Positions 53,219-62,610 are shown, counted from the stretch's first letter. The stretch: 64,000 nt of DNA from Maribacter vaceletii (GCF_003634105.1 NZ_RBIQ01000007.1:1426001-1490000); one strand, 5' to 3'. Made by a program: numbers and translations. The notes: generated by a model not told the origin, from the letters alone.

Positions 53219-53962
53219 ATGTTAAAATATTGGTTTAACCTTGTTTTATTATTTTCATTTAGCTGTATACCAATGAATAAACCTTTAGTGATAGGGCATC
53301 GTGGCGCCATGGGTCACGAAACCGAAAACACCATAGCCTCTATTAATAAAGCCCTAGAGATGGGGGTAGATATGATAGAGATTGATGTTTTTAAAATTAA
53401 AAGCGGAGAAATTGTTGTTTTTCATGATGATACTTTAGAAAGACTAACCAATGGAAAAGGGAATATAGAAGAGTATACTTTAACAGAGTTAAATAAACTT
53501 ACTGTAATAGGAAATCATAAAATTCCATTGTTAACAGATGTCTTAGAAACAATAGACGCACAAGTACCTTTAAATATAGAACTTAAAGGGGCTAATACCG
53601 CCAAAGATGTTACTACTATTGTTTTAGAATATGTAAAAGATAAAGATTGGATATTAAACGATTTTATTATTTCTAGTTTTAATTGGGAAGAGTTAAAAAT
53701 AATGCGAGATACCAATAGTAGTATTCGTATAGCAGTTTTAACAGAAGAAACCCCAGTAGCTGCAATCCCAATAGCAAAGGAGTTACATGCAGAAGCAATT
53801 AACCCTAATTTTAAAATGTTATCCTTAGAAATAGCAAATACTATAAGAGATGCAGGTTTTAAAATTTATACTTGGACAGTAAATAGTCCGAACGATATAA
53901 ATTTGTCAAAAAGATGGGCTGTTGATGGTATAATTACGAACTTTCCAGAACGAGTTAACTAA
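53219..53962 (+). CDS. Glycerophosphodiester phosphodiesterase
   Basis: This 247-residue GDPD-type enzyme hydrolyses deacylated phospholipids to glycerol 3-phosphate and an alcohol. The catalytic motifs are IGHRGAMGHETENT (about 22-35), EIDVFKIKSGEIVVFHDDTLER and the C-terminal YTWTVNSPND. The start MLKYWFNLVLLFSFSC looks like an export signal with Cys16, possibly a lipoprotein although the lipobox is poor. It follows the GH13 gene after 14 bp and overlaps the next gene by one base (TAATG). Confidence 0.88.
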   Translation: MLKYWFNLVLLFSFSCIPMNKPLVIGHRGAMGHETENTIASINKALEMGVDMIEIDVFKIKSGEIVVFHDDTLERLTNGKGNIEEYTLTELNKLTVIGNHKIPLLTDVLETIDAQVPLNIELKGANTAKDVTTIVLEYVKDKDWILNDFIISSFNWEELKIMRDTNSSIRIAVLTEETPVAAIPIAKELHAEAINPNFKMLSLEIANTIRDAGFKIYTWTVNSPNDINLSKRWAVDGIITNFPERVN

Positions 53963-55236
53963 TGTTTGATGTTTTAATAATAGGAGGCGGAGCTTCTGGC
54001 TTTTTTGCTGCCATACATATTGCAGAAAATAACCCTAATCTAAAAATAGGAATCCTAGAGAAAGGAAAAGATGTTTTATCTAAAGTAAGAATATCTGGTG
54101 GAGGTAGATGTAATGTTACACATGCCGAGTTTGACCCAAAAGAATTATCCAAGAATTACCCAAGAGGAGAAAAAGAAATTTTAGGGCCTTTTCATACCTA
54201 TTGTAGTGGAGATACCGTGGGTTTCTTTTCAGAAAAAGGGGTTAATTTAAAAATAGAAGAAGATGGCAGAATGTTTCCAGAATCTAATTCTTCACAAACT
54301 ATAATAGATTGCTTTTTAACCGAAGCCACCAAACTTGGAATCAAAATTATTACACAAAATGCTGTGGTAAATTTAGAAACCTTACCACAAGAAAAAGGTT
54401 GGAAAATAACTTGTGTTAAAGAAATTTTTGAGTGTAAAAAATTACTAATTGCTACAGGTAGTAGCCCTAAAATATGGTCTATTTTAAAAGGACTTGGGCA
54501 TAAAATAGTGCCTCCAGTTCCATCCTTATTTACGTTTAACACAAAAGATAGTCGTATTTCTAATATCCCAGGAGTAAGTACAAATGCAAAAGTAAAAGTA
54601 GTATCTAAAAATAAGGTTTCTACAAAGATTACGGTACCTTTAAAAAGTGCTCCAAAACAAGAAACTTTATTAGAGACTGAGGGTCCAGTATTAGTTACAC
54701 ATTGGGGATTAAGTGGCCCAGCAATTTTAAAATTATCGGCTTGGGGAGCAACTATTTTAAACAATTTTGATTATAAGTTTATGATTGTCGTAAATTGGTT
54801 GCCAGATTTTCATGAAGGGGCTATTGTAGATTATTTAATGCAGATAAAAGAGGTAGAAGCAAAAAAAACTATCCTTAGAACAAAAGCTGTAGAGCTTCCT
54901 CGCAGACTTTGGGTTAATCTTGTAAAAGCATCAGGAATTAACGAGACCTTAAAATGGGCAGATGTTACTAAGAACCAATTACAACTTTTAGCGGATCAAT
55001 TAACGAACTGTAAAATAAAGGTTGATGGTAAAAGTACCTTTAAAGAAGAGTTTGTAACTGCTGGCGGGGTAGATTTAAAAGAAATAAATTTTAAAACCTA
55101 TAAAAGTAAAAATTTGCAAAACTTGTATTTTGCTGGCGAAGTAATTAATGTAGATGCTATTACTGGAGGGTTTAATTTTCAGAATGCATGGACTAGTGGG
55201 TATATTGCAGCGCAAGGAATTACATCAGAATTTTAA
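53962..55236 (+). CDS. FAD-dependent oxidoreductase, HI0933/YhiN family
   Basis: This 424-residue flavoprotein has the N-terminal dinucleotide motif LIIGGGASGFFAAI (about 5-18), VRISGGGRCNVTHAE (about 47-61) and a C-terminal FAGEVINVDAITGGFNFQNAW, both hallmarks of the HI0933 family. It is a predicted NAD(P)/FAD oxidoreductase; the physiological reaction is unknown. It is translationally coupled to the GDPD gene. Confidence 0.88.
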   Translation: MFDVLIIGGGASGFFAAIHIAENNPNLKIGILEKGKDVLSKVRISGGGRCNVTHAEFDPKELSKNYPRGEKEILGPFHTYCSGDTVGFFSEKGVNLKIEEDGRMFPESNSSQTIIDCFLTEATKLGIKIITQNAVVNLETLPQEKGWKITCVKEIFECKKLLIATGSSPKIWSILKGLGHKIVPPVPSLFTFNTKDSRISNIPGVSTNAKVKVVSKNKVSTKITVPLKSAPKQETLLETEGPVLVTHWGLSGPAILKLSAWGATILNNFDYKFMIVVNWLPDFHEGAIVDYLMQIKEVEAKKTILRTKAVELPRRLWVNLVKASGINETLKWADVTKNQLQLLADQLTNCKIKVDGKSTFKEEFVTAGGVDLKEINFKTYKSKNLQNLYFAGEVINVDAITGGFNFQNAWTSGYIAAQGITSEF

Positions 55237-55240
55237 AAAT

Positions 55241-55783
55241 ATGAAAACCTATATAGCTTTACTTAGAGGAATTAATGTAAGTGGCAAAAAGAAAATTATA
55301 ATGGCCAATTTGCGACTTCTTTTAGAGAAAAATGGTTTTAATAATGTACAAACCTATATTCAGAGTGGCAATATTGTTTTTAACACATCAGAAGAAAATA
55401 AAAGTAAATTAGAAGATAGAATAGCAGAAATAATTAAGAAAACCTATGATTTTGAGGTTCCTGTGGTAGTAAAAACAGGAGAAGAAATACAATATATACT
55501 TACAAATAACCCATATAAAAACCCGGAAGATTTAAATAGTAATAAAATTTACTTTGTCTTATTAAAAGAAGAATCAAAAGACGAAAATAAAGCAATATTA
55601 AACGCTATTTCTTTTGCAAATGAGACTTTAGTAATTACTCCTAACTGTGTGTATTTAAGATGTGCTTTAGGAGCAGGTAAAGCTAAGTGTACCAATAATC
55701 TAATAGAGAAAAAGCTTAAAGTATCTGCAACTACTAGGAATTATAAAACAATGCTAAAATTGCAAGAGATGGCATTAGTTTAA
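55241..55783 (+). CDS. DUF1697 family protein
   Basis: This 180-residue protein begins MKTYIALLRGINVSGKKKI, the family signature. The longer open frame (start 55154) runs through the flavoprotein gene and is rejected. The family is widespread with unknown function. The gene starts 4 bp after the flavoprotein stop, so it is probably cotranscribed. Its last 9 bp overlap the convergent TspO gene. Confidence 0.85.
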   Translation: MKTYIALLRGINVSGKKKIIMANLRLLLEKNGFNNVQTYIQSGNIVFNTSEENKSKLEDRIAEIIKKTYDFEVPVVVKTGEEIQYILTNNPYKNPEDLNSNKIYFVLLKEESKDENKAILNAISFANETLVITPNCVYLRCALGAGKAKCTNNLIEKKLKVSATTRNYKTMLKLQEMALV

Positions 55784-56248
55784 TTCCCATATTTTATAAT
55801 TTAAGATGGTAGCAAAACTTACCCAAATTATATAGGGTATAAGCATGTAAGCAGCAGTTTTGTTTACAATTTTAAACCACTTAAAAGTAATTAGAAGCAT
55901 AATTACTAGTGCAATAATTATAAAAAGAGCCCATAATGGCTGTTTTAGTCCAAAAAAAACAATACTCCACAAGGCGTTTAATAATAGTTGAAAACCAAAG
56001 TGATATAGGGCAGTTTTTACCCATATATGATAAAACCCTCTTGCCCAAACCAAACCAGCAGATATTCCCATTAAAATATAAAGAATTGTCCATACAGGAG
56101 CAAATATCCAGTTAGGAGGGTTAAAGCTAGGTTTGTTTAAAGTAACATACCAATCATTCACGGAACTTTGCGTGGCAAAACTCGATAAAAAGCCTATTAT
56201 AAGACAAAGCAGAACGCTAATTGCAATATAAAGTAGTTTCTTTTTCAT
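55775..56248 (-). CDS. TspO/MBR family tryptophan-rich sensory protein
   Basis: This 157-residue five-helix membrane protein has the conserved NKPSFNPPNWIFAPVW (about 38-53) and LNALWSIVFFGLKQP motifs of TspO. The family binds porphyrins and other ligands and is linked to stress and light responses. It is convergent with DUF1697 and divergent from mvaD. Confidence 0.9.
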   Translation of the reverse strand: MKKKLLYIAISVLLCLIIGFLSSFATQSSVNDWYVTLNKPSFNPPNWIFAPVWTILYILMGISAGLVWARGFYHIWVKTALYHFGFQLLLNALWSIVFFGLKQPLWALFIIIALVIMLLITFKWFKIVNKTAAYMLIPYIIWVSFATILNYKIWELN

Positions 56249-56290
56249 ATGGGATTGGTTATGTCTAAAATAGTAATTTATTTTAACTAG

Positions 56291-56322
56291 TTGCCAATTT
56301 ATAAGTGGTTAAACTATCTTTG
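56291..56322 (+). promoter_or_regulatory. Promoter of the mevalonate operon (TTG-N21-TAtcTTTG)
   Basis: TTG at 56291-56293 and TAtcTTTG at 56315-56322 give a good Bacteroidota promoter with 21-bp spacing. The start codon of mvaD is 17 bp downstream. Confidence 0.65.
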
Positions 56323-56338
56323 TTAAAAAATAAACGGA

Positions 56339-57421
56339 ATGACCGAAAAAGACTTTATTCCTTCAGAGTATACAAAATTAATAGCGAAAGGAGAAGTAAC
56401 TTGGAAATCGCCAAGTAATATAGCTTTAGTAAAATATTGGGGTAAAGAAGCTAATCAAATTCCAGCAAACCCGTCTATAAGTTTTACTTTAGATACTTGT
56501 GCAACTACTACTAAAGTAACTTATAAAAAACTCGAAAATAAAGCACAAGATTTTTCTTTTGATTTATTTTTTGAAGGAAGTCTTAAAGAAGATTTTAAAC
56601 CAAAGATTCAAACTTTTTTTAAGAGAATAGAAGACTATTTGCCTTTTTTAAAAAACTATCATTTTAAGATAGAAACATCCAACTCTTTTCCGCATAGCAG
56701 TGGTATAGCTTCCTCTGCTAGTGGATTATCTGCTTTAGCATTAGCGCTTATGTCTTTAGAAAAAGAACTAAATCCAGATATAAACGAAGACTATTTTATT
56801 AAAAAAGCTTCTTTTTTAGCACGTTTAGGATCTGGTAGTGCAGCACGCAGTATAGAAGGCGATGTAGTGCAATGGGGAAACCATGAAGGCACTACAAATA
56901 GTTCTAATTTGTACGCCGTAAAATACCCTTATAAGGTGCATACAAATTTTAAAAAATACCAGGATACAATTTTGTTGGTAGATAAAGGGCAAAAAGAGGT
57001 GAGCAGTACCGTAGGGCATAATTTAATGCACGGGCATCCTTTTTCACAACAAAGATTTGCTCAGGCACATGATAATTTAACAAAGTTGAAAGAGGTATTT
57101 GCAGAAGGAGATTTAAAAACTTTTATAGAAATTGTAGAAAGTGAGGCATTAACCTTACATGCCATGATGATGACGAGCTTGCCTTATTTTGTGTTAATGA
57201 AGCCAAATACATTAGAGATTATCAATAAAATATGGGACTTTAGAAAAAGAACAAATACACATGTTTGTTTTACTTTAGATGCAGGAGCTAATGTTCATGT
57301 GTTATATCCAGAATCTGAAAAAGAAGAAATAATGCAGTTTATTAAAGATGAGTTAGTTGCATTTTGCCAAAACGGGCAGTATATTTGTGATCAAATAGGT
57401 TTTGGTGCAAAAAAAGTGTAA
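56339..57421 (+). CDS. mvaD: Diphosphomevalonate decarboxylase
   Basis: This 360-residue GHMP-fold enzyme makes isopentenyl diphosphate from mevalonate diphosphate. Motifs are the N-terminal SNIALVKYWGKE (about 27-38), the ATP-binding FPHSSGIASSASGLSALA (about 118-135), GSGSAARS and the catalytic Asp in LDAGANVHVLY. It is the first gene of a mevalonate/prenyl operon. A close relative uses mevalonate 5-phosphate; the eye cannot tell the two apart. Confidence 0.88.
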   Translation: MTEKDFIPSEYTKLIAKGEVTWKSPSNIALVKYWGKEANQIPANPSISFTLDTCATTTKVTYKKLENKAQDFSFDLFFEGSLKEDFKPKIQTFFKRIEDYLPFLKNYHFKIETSNSFPHSSGIASSASGLSALALALMSLEKELNPDINEDYFIKKASFLARLGSGSAARSIEGDVVQWGNHEGTTNSSNLYAVKYPYKVHTNFKKYQDTILLVDKGQKEVSSTVGHNLMHGHPFSQQRFAQAHDNLTKLKEVFAEGDLKTFIEIVESEALTLHAMMMTSLPYFVLMKPNTLEIINKIWDFRKRTNTHVCFTLDAGANVHVLYPESEKEEIMQFIKDELVAFCQNGQYICDQIGFGAKKV

Positions 57422-57483
57422 ATTATTATCATATAAGTGTATGGTAAACGTTATAAAGTCTGTTTTGAATCAATTTTTATAAA

Positions 57484-58422
57484 ATGAAAGGACCTTTATT
57501 TTATTCTAAAATATTATTATTCGGAGAGTATGGTATTATAAAAGATTCCAAAGGCTTGTCCATACCTTATAATTTTTTCAAGGGAGCTTTAAAGATGGAT
57601 GAAAACCCATCAAAAGAGGCAATAGAGTCTAATCTTCATTTAAAGAATTTTGCTGCCTACTTAGAGAAAATAGAAAAAGAGAGTCCAGAATTATTTTCAT
57701 TTAATTTTAAGGCTTTAACTAAAGATGTAGATGCAGGAATGTACTTTGATAGCTCTATACCACAAGGATATGGTGTTGGGAGTAGTGGAGCTTTAGTAGC
57801 TGCAATTTATGATAAATATGCCACAAATAAAATTACAGTATTAGAGAATTTAACAAGAGAAAAATTGTTAACTCTTAAGGCTATATTTGGAACAATGGAG
57901 TCTTTTTTCCATGGAAAATCTTCAGGATTAGACCCTTTAAATAGCTATTTAAGTTTGCCAATTCTTATTAATTCTAAAGACAATATAGAATCTACAAGTA
58001 TACCTTCACAAAATAAAGAAGGTAATGGTGCTGTGTTTTTACTAGATAGTGGTATTATTGGAGAAACAGCTCCTATGGTAGAGCTTTTTATGGATAAAAT
58101 GAAAAGTGAAGGCTTTAGAAGTATGCTTAAAGACCAATTTATAAAGCATACAGATGCTTGTGTAGAAGATTTTATTAATGGCAATGTAAAATCTTTATTT
58201 GGTAATTTAAAGCAACTTTCTCATGTTGTATTAGATAACTTTAAACCAATGATTCCTTCTAAATTTCATAGCCTTTGGAAAAAGGGAATTGAAACAAACG
58301 ATTACTACTTAAAACTTTGTGGTTCTGGTGGTGGCGGTTATATTTTAGGATTTACACAAGATATAAATAAAGCAAAAAAAGCACTTAAAGGGCATCAATT
58401 AGAAGTGGTTTATAACTTCTAA
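57484..58422 (+). CDS. mvk: Mevalonate kinase (GHMP family)
   Basis: This 312-residue kinase phosphorylates mevalonate. GHMP motif 1 is LLFGEYGIIKDSKGLSIP (about 12-29), the ATP loop is PQGYGVGSSGALVAA (about 94-108), and the third motif is LCGSGGGGYILG near the end. It lies 62 bp after mvaD and 9 bp before the UbiA gene. No phosphomevalonate kinase gene is present in the window. Confidence 0.85.
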   Translation: MKGPLFYSKILLFGEYGIIKDSKGLSIPYNFFKGALKMDENPSKEAIESNLHLKNFAAYLEKIEKESPELFSFNFKALTKDVDAGMYFDSSIPQGYGVGSSGALVAAIYDKYATNKITVLENLTREKLLTLKAIFGTMESFFHGKSSGLDPLNSYLSLPILINSKDNIESTSIPSQNKEGNGAVFLLDSGIIGETAPMVELFMDKMKSEGFRSMLKDQFIKHTDACVEDFINGNVKSLFGNLKQLSHVVLDNFKPMIPSKFHSLWKKGIETNDYYLKLCGSGGGGYILGFTQDINKAKKALKGHQLEVVYNF

Positions 58423-58431
58423 ATACAACAC

Positions 58432-59337
58432 ATGCTTTCTAGAAAAAACAAACAACTATTTCTTAAGTTATTAAGTTTGTTTTCAGTTGTTCGTGGCTAC
58501 AATATTTTAATGGTAGTTCTTGCGCAATACTTAGCTTCTATTTACATTTTAGCACCAAATTTACCTGTTAGAGAAGTAGTTTTAGATATAGATTTGTTTG
58601 TTATTATTCTAGGATCTGCATTAGTTATAGCTAGTGGTTATATTATTAATAATTTTTACGATTCGGAAAAAGACTTAATAAATAAACCAAGAAAAACAAT
58701 GTTAGATCGGCTGGTAAGTCAGCGTTTTAAATTAACTACTTATTTCATATTAAATTTTTTAGCAGCTTTTGCAGCAAGTTATGTGTCCTTTAAGGCAGTT
58801 TTATTTTTTTCGGCCTATATATTTGGCATTTGGTTTTATTCTCATAAACTAAAAAGGATAGCATTTATTGGTAATTTTATTTCGGCAACCCTTGCAATTG
58901 CACCTTTTTTTGCAGTTTTTGTGTATTATAAAAATTTTGAAAGTGTAATTTTTGTACATGCTATGTTTCTTTTCTTGTTAATATTAGCAAGAGAAATGAT
59001 TAAAGATTTAGAAAGTATGAAAGGAGACATTGCACAAGGGTATAAGACTATTCCAATTTTGTATGGCATAAGAGTGTCAAAATTTTTAATTGCTACTTTA
59101 ATAGTATTAACGCTAATACCGTCTTTATTATTAATTACAAAATTTAGTGTTGGTTACATGAATTTTTACTTTATAGTTTGTGTTGTATTATTAATTTTCT
59201 TTCTAGTATTATTATTAAATGCACATTTAAAAAAACACTTTGTGTGGCTTCATAATATTCTAAAACTAATTATTATAGTAGGTGTTTTTAGTATCTTGTT
59301 AATTGACATTGATTTGGTGTTAAACAGGATATTATAG
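58432..59337 (+). CDS. UbiA family prenyltransferase (DGGGP synthase-like)
   Basis: This 301-residue membrane enzyme has about eight helices and two Asp-rich motifs, NNFYDSEKDLINKPRK (about 75-90) and REMIKDLESMKGD (about 184-196), that bind the prenyl diphosphate. In Bacteroidota such proteins are annotated as geranylgeranylglycerol-phosphate geranylgeranyltransferase. Being in a mevalonate operon suits a polyprenyl substrate. The acceptor (glycerol phosphate, quinone ring or other) is not proven. Confidence 0.85.
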   Translation: MLSRKNKQLFLKLLSLFSVVRGYNILMVVLAQYLASIYILAPNLPVREVVLDIDLFVIILGSALVIASGYIINNFYDSEKDLINKPRKTMLDRLVSQRFKLTTYFILNFLAAFAASYVSFKAVLFFSAYIFGIWFYSHKLKRIAFIGNFISATLAIAPFFAVFVYYKNFESVIFVHAMFLFLLILAREMIKDLESMKGDIAQGYKTIPILYGIRVSKFLIATLIVLTLIPSLLLITKFSVGYMNFYFIVCVVLLIFFLVLLLNAHLKKHFVWLHNILKLIIIVGVFSILLIDIDLVLNRIL

Positions 59338-59388
59338 TTTAAAAATTTTATTTTTTAAGTATAACTATATAGGCAACATCCATTTATA

Positions 59389-59396
59389 TACCTTTG
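59389..59396 (+). promoter_or_regulatory. Candidate -7 element for the pseudouridine synthase gene
   Basis: TAccTTTG lies 15 bp before the ATG at 59412. The in-frame TTG at 59394 falls inside this element, which argues against it as a start codon. Confidence 0.5.
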
Positions 59397-59411
59397 CAAA
59401 AAATTATTAGT

Positions 59412-60248
59412 ATGGCAAAGTCAGGTTCAAATGATAGAAAGAAGTTTTCAGGAAAGGGAGATAGAACTTTTAAGAAAAAAACGTATGGTAATAGTCCAGT
59501 TAAAAAGCAAGCTGCGCCAAAGAAACCATCGGACCCAAACTCTATTCGCTTAAATAAATATGTAGCAAATTCTGGCGTATGCTCTAGAAGAGATGCCGAT
59601 ATCTATATCTCTGCAGGGAATATTACTGTAAATGGCAAACCTATTACAGAAATGGGATTCAAAGTAAAACTTACCGATGAGGTTAAGTTTGATGGTAGAC
59701 TTCTGAATCCTGTAAAGAAGGAATACGTATTATTAAACAAACCAAAAGATTTTTCTACTACAGTAAGAGATGATAGGGGTAGAAGAAATGTTGCAGGATT
59801 AATTTCTGCTGCATCTGATGCCAAGTTACTTCCTATAGATAAAATGGATAAAAGTTCTACAGGGCTTTTATTATTTACAAACGATGGAGATTTAACAAAA
59901 AGGCTTAAAAGTCCAATCAACGGGCTTCGTAAAATATATCATGTTGTTTTAGATAGAGACCTTAGAAGTGTAGATTTAAAACGAATTAAAGAAGGATTAA
60001 CCGTTGAGGAAAAAGTAGTTCGTGTACAAGATGTTAGTTTTATAGATGATTCGCCAAAACGTGAAGTAGGAATAGAAATATTTAGTTCTAGAAACCGTAT
60101 AGTAGAGCGTATTTTTGAAGAGCTAGATTATAAAGTAGAAAAGATTGATAGAGTAGCTTATGCTGGTTTAACCAAAAAAGATTTACCAAGAGGGCACTGG
60201 CGCTATTTAACGGAGCAAGAAATTATTAATTTGGGAATGATTAAATAA
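59412..60248 (+). CDS. rRNA pseudouridine synthase (RsuA/RluB family)
   Basis: This 278-residue enzyme isomerises a uridine in rRNA. A basic, disordered N-terminus (about 1-45, Lys/Arg/Gly/Ser) precedes an S4 RNA-binding domain (IRLNKYVANSGVCSRRDAD, about 45-63) and the catalytic domain. The catalytic Asp lies in LPIDKMDKSSTGLLLFTND; the usual GRLD is DKMD here, keeping the Asp. RluB/RluE/RsuA identity cannot be separated by eye. Confidence 0.88.
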   Translation: MAKSGSNDRKKFSGKGDRTFKKKTYGNSPVKKQAAPKKPSDPNSIRLNKYVANSGVCSRRDADIYISAGNITVNGKPITEMGFKVKLTDEVKFDGRLLNPVKKEYVLLNKPKDFSTTVRDDRGRRNVAGLISAASDAKLLPIDKMDKSSTGLLLFTNDGDLTKRLKSPINGLRKIYHVVLDRDLRSVDLKRIKEGLTVEEKVVRVQDVSFIDDSPKREVGIEIFSSRNRIVERIFEELDYKVEKIDRVAYAGLTKKDLPRGHWRYLTEQEIINLGMIK

Positions 60249-60345
60249 CAAAAAAGTAAGGTTAAGATAACTTTATAATAGTATAATTGCCAGATATTTG
60301 CAGTGCTACTTAGCGTATTAAGTAGATAAAAAAGCAAGCCTTAAG

Positions 60346-60367
60346 ACCGATATTCGTATCGGTTTTG
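60346..60367 (+). terminator. Terminator with UUCG tetraloop
   Basis: ACCGATA (60346-60352) and TATCGGT (60357-60363) enclose a TTCG loop, followed by TTTTG. It lies 98 bp after the pseudouridine synthase stop and before the convergent M24 gene. Confidence 0.75.
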
Positions 60368-60387
60368 TCGTTTTATATATTTGGGTT

Positions 60388-61053
60388 TTATGTTAGTAAT
60401 TGCTCAAAAAAACCACCTATTTCTTTTTCCTTATTTACAAAGTGTATCTCAAGAATCCATTCTCTTTTGGCACCGCTTTTATCAAACTCATTTAAATTTT
60501 GATGATTATCTGGATGAATGTAATTGGATTTATCTTCTTTTTCTAGTTTTTCGTGCGGAAAATGGCCAATTATATGACCTGCTATTTCTCCACCAAATTC
60601 CCAGCCATAATTTTTAGCAGTCCGTACTGCATAATTATAAAGTTCAGCGCCTGTTATTTCTTTTTTGGATGTAAAAAAGGCCTTGCAATCTTTCCAAGCC
60701 AATTGAATATCGTCTTTTAGTTTATGTTTTAATATATCTGTGCCCAAAACATAAGTTCTTCCAAAATCTGCTTCCCACTCGTCAAATATTGGCCCAAAAT
60801 CAATAAATAAAATATCATCTTTTTGGATTGTTAAATTTTCAGGATTTTCGTCATAGGGTTTTAGTGTATTTTTTCCTGCCCTTATAATTCTTTTATGCCA
60901 ATACTTTTTAATACCATATAATTCAAAGGCCAAATTAAATATCTCCGTATTCAATTCTTTTTCTGACTTGCCAGGAACTATAAGCCCTTTTTCTTCAATT
61001 TGAACAAATAATTCCGATGCCTTCTCTTCAGCTTCAATTAAATTAGTAATCAT
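60388..61053 (-). CDS. M24 family metallopeptidase-like protein
   Basis: This 221-residue pita-bread-fold protein carries only the catalytic domain of aminopeptidase P/methionine aminopeptidase relatives. Metal ligands appear in order: FIDFGP (Asp), WEADFGRT (Asp), GHIIGHFPHE (His), WILEIHF (Glu) and GGFFEQL (Glu). The set is complete, so activity is plausible. The substrate is unknown. It lies 51 bp downstream of the decarboxylase gene on the same strand. Confidence 0.8.
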   Translation of the reverse strand: MITNLIEAEEKASELFVQIEEKGLIVPGKSEKELNTEIFNLAFELYGIKKYWHKRIIRAGKNTLKPYDENPENLTIQKDDILFIDFGPIFDEWEADFGRTYVLGTDILKHKLKDDIQLAWKDCKAFFTSKKEITGAELYNYAVRTAKNYGWEFGGEIAGHIIGHFPHEKLEKEDKSNYIHPDNHQNLNEFDKSGAKREWILEIHFVNKEKEIGGFFEQLLT

Positions 61054-61104
61054 TTATTTCTTTATTAAGAATAGTTGTAAAAAGAATTCTAAAGTTACCA
61101 CAAA

Positions 61105-62520
61105 TTAAGAGGATAGTTCAATATTAATTTCTTCTAAAGCTTTTTTAAAGGAAGAAACAGAGATGTCTACATCTTCTTTAGTTGTAGCCCATGAACAAAC
61201 ACTTATACGAATCACTTTTTTGCCTTTCCAAGTAGAACCGCCAACCCAACATTTTCGTAATTCTTGAATTCTAGCCAAAGTTTTATCGGTAAGATCGTCT
61301 GTTTCACAAGAAACCATAACTTGGTTAAACACCACATCATTAAGTACTGTAAACCCATTAATATTACTTAGCTCTTTAGAAAATTGTAATGCCCTTTTAT
61401 GCATTTCTAGAATCATTTCATCAATACCATTTTTACCCAAGTATTTTAAAATTGCCCAGAGCTCAACTATTCGGGCACGTCTAGACATTTCGGGTGTATA
61501 AAAAGTACCATCTCTTTCTTTACTGGTTACAATGTAACTTCCAGACATATGTAAGGCACTCATTAAAGCTTCTTTATCTTCACAAAGAACAATACCATTA
61601 TCATACGGAGTGTTTAATGTTTTGTGTCCATCAACAGCCCAAGAATTTGCTTTTTCTGCCCCTTTAGTTAAGTGTTTAAGTTGGTTTACAGCGCCAGCCC
61701 ACATTCCAAAAGCACCATCAATATGTACCCATGCGCCAACTTTATTGGCTTTTTTGCAGATCTGTTCAAAATCATCAAACGATCCGCTATTTACATTTCC
61801 TGCTTGTAGAATTAGTAAAGTTGCATTATCCATTTCGGGAATCCTATCCGGAATTATTCTACCTTGATTATCAACATCTACCCATTCTATATTATTTTTT
61901 CCAAAGCCTAACAGACTAATGGCTTTTAAAACGGTAGAGTGCGCATGTTTTCCGGTAATTACTCTAATTTTTGGAGCGTTTGAGAAGCCTTGGTCATTAA
62001 TATTCCAACCTTGGTTAGAAAGCAATCTATATCTTGCAGCGGCTAACCCGCAAAAGGTAGCCATAGAAGTACCGCTAACAAAACCCGCTACCGTACTTTC
62101 CGGAAGATTAAAAAGTTGTTTTAACCAATTTTCTACTACGGTTTCAAGTTTTGAACCTATAGGGGATAACACATTCATGGTTGGTGATTGGTCCCAAAAC
62201 GTAGCAAGGTTTTTTGCCGCCAAACCTATAGGAACAGAACTACCACATACAAACCCAAAATATCTTCCGCCCATATTGGCTACTGTGGCCGGAGAACCAT
62301 AGGTATTTAAATGTTCTAAGATAGTATTTGCTTCTGAAGTTGCTGTTGGCATATCTTCATCAAAATTGGCTAAATCTTCTAAGGCTTTTTTTGTAGGATA
62401 TACATTTCTGTCGAAGACATTAGTTAAATACTCGTATCCTTTTTTTTGAGCGGTTTGGTATATGCTAACATCTTGTATATCGGCATACATTTTATCTTGA
62501 ATAGTACCTTTTTTTTCCAT
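61105..62520 (-). CDS. PLP-dependent group II decarboxylase-like protein
   Basis: This 471-residue PLP enzyme is related to aromatic-amino-acid and glutamate decarboxylases. Motifs are the N-terminal TPTMNVLSPIGSKLE-like region, VHIDGAFGMW (PLP-ring Asp) and VDGHKTLNTPYDNG with the Schiff-base lysine in HKT. The amino-acid substrate is not evident. It is divergent from a MocR-type regulator that shares the PLP fold, which likely controls it. Confidence 0.82.
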   Translation of the reverse strand: MEKKGTIQDKMYADIQDVSIYQTAQKKGYEYLTNVFDRNVYPTKKALEDLANFDEDMPTATSEANTILEHLNTYGSPATVANMGGRYFGFVCGSSVPIGLAAKNLATFWDQSPTMNVLSPIGSKLETVVENWLKQLFNLPESTVAGFVSGTSMATFCGLAAARYRLLSNQGWNINDQGFSNAPKIRVITGKHAHSTVLKAISLLGFGKNNIEWVDVDNQGRIIPDRIPEMDNATLLILQAGNVNSGSFDDFEQICKKANKVGAWVHIDGAFGMWAGAVNQLKHLTKGAEKANSWAVDGHKTLNTPYDNGIVLCEDKEALMSALHMSGSYIVTSKERDGTFYTPEMSRRARIVELWAILKYLGKNGIDEMILEMHKRALQFSKELSNINGFTVLNDVVFNQVMVSCETDDLTDKTLARIQELRKCWVGGSTWKGKKVIRISVCSWATTKEDVDISVSSFKKALEEINIELSS

Positions 62521-62568
62521 AATTAGAGATTATAATAAATTCTTATCAAAGATGTTTTAAATAAAAAT

Positions 62569-62610
62569 ACCATAACAGATGCAGTTTTTGTAATTTTAAC
62601 CAGTACAGAT
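62569..62610. promoter_or_regulatory. Direct-repeat operator candidate for the MocR regulator
   Basis: ACCATAACAGAT (62569-62580) and ACCAGTACAGAT (62599-62610) match at 10 of 12 positions and start 30 bp apart, about three helical turns. They lie in the 101-bp gap between the divergent decarboxylase and regulator genes. The first copy is part of ATACCA, the word used by the known MocR protein GabR, whose sites are also direct repeats. Confidence 0.5.

Noticed and set aside
54198-54764. 188-codon minus-strand frame inside the flavoprotein gene
   Set aside because: It is antisense to conserved HI0933-family sequence; no start context or family features.
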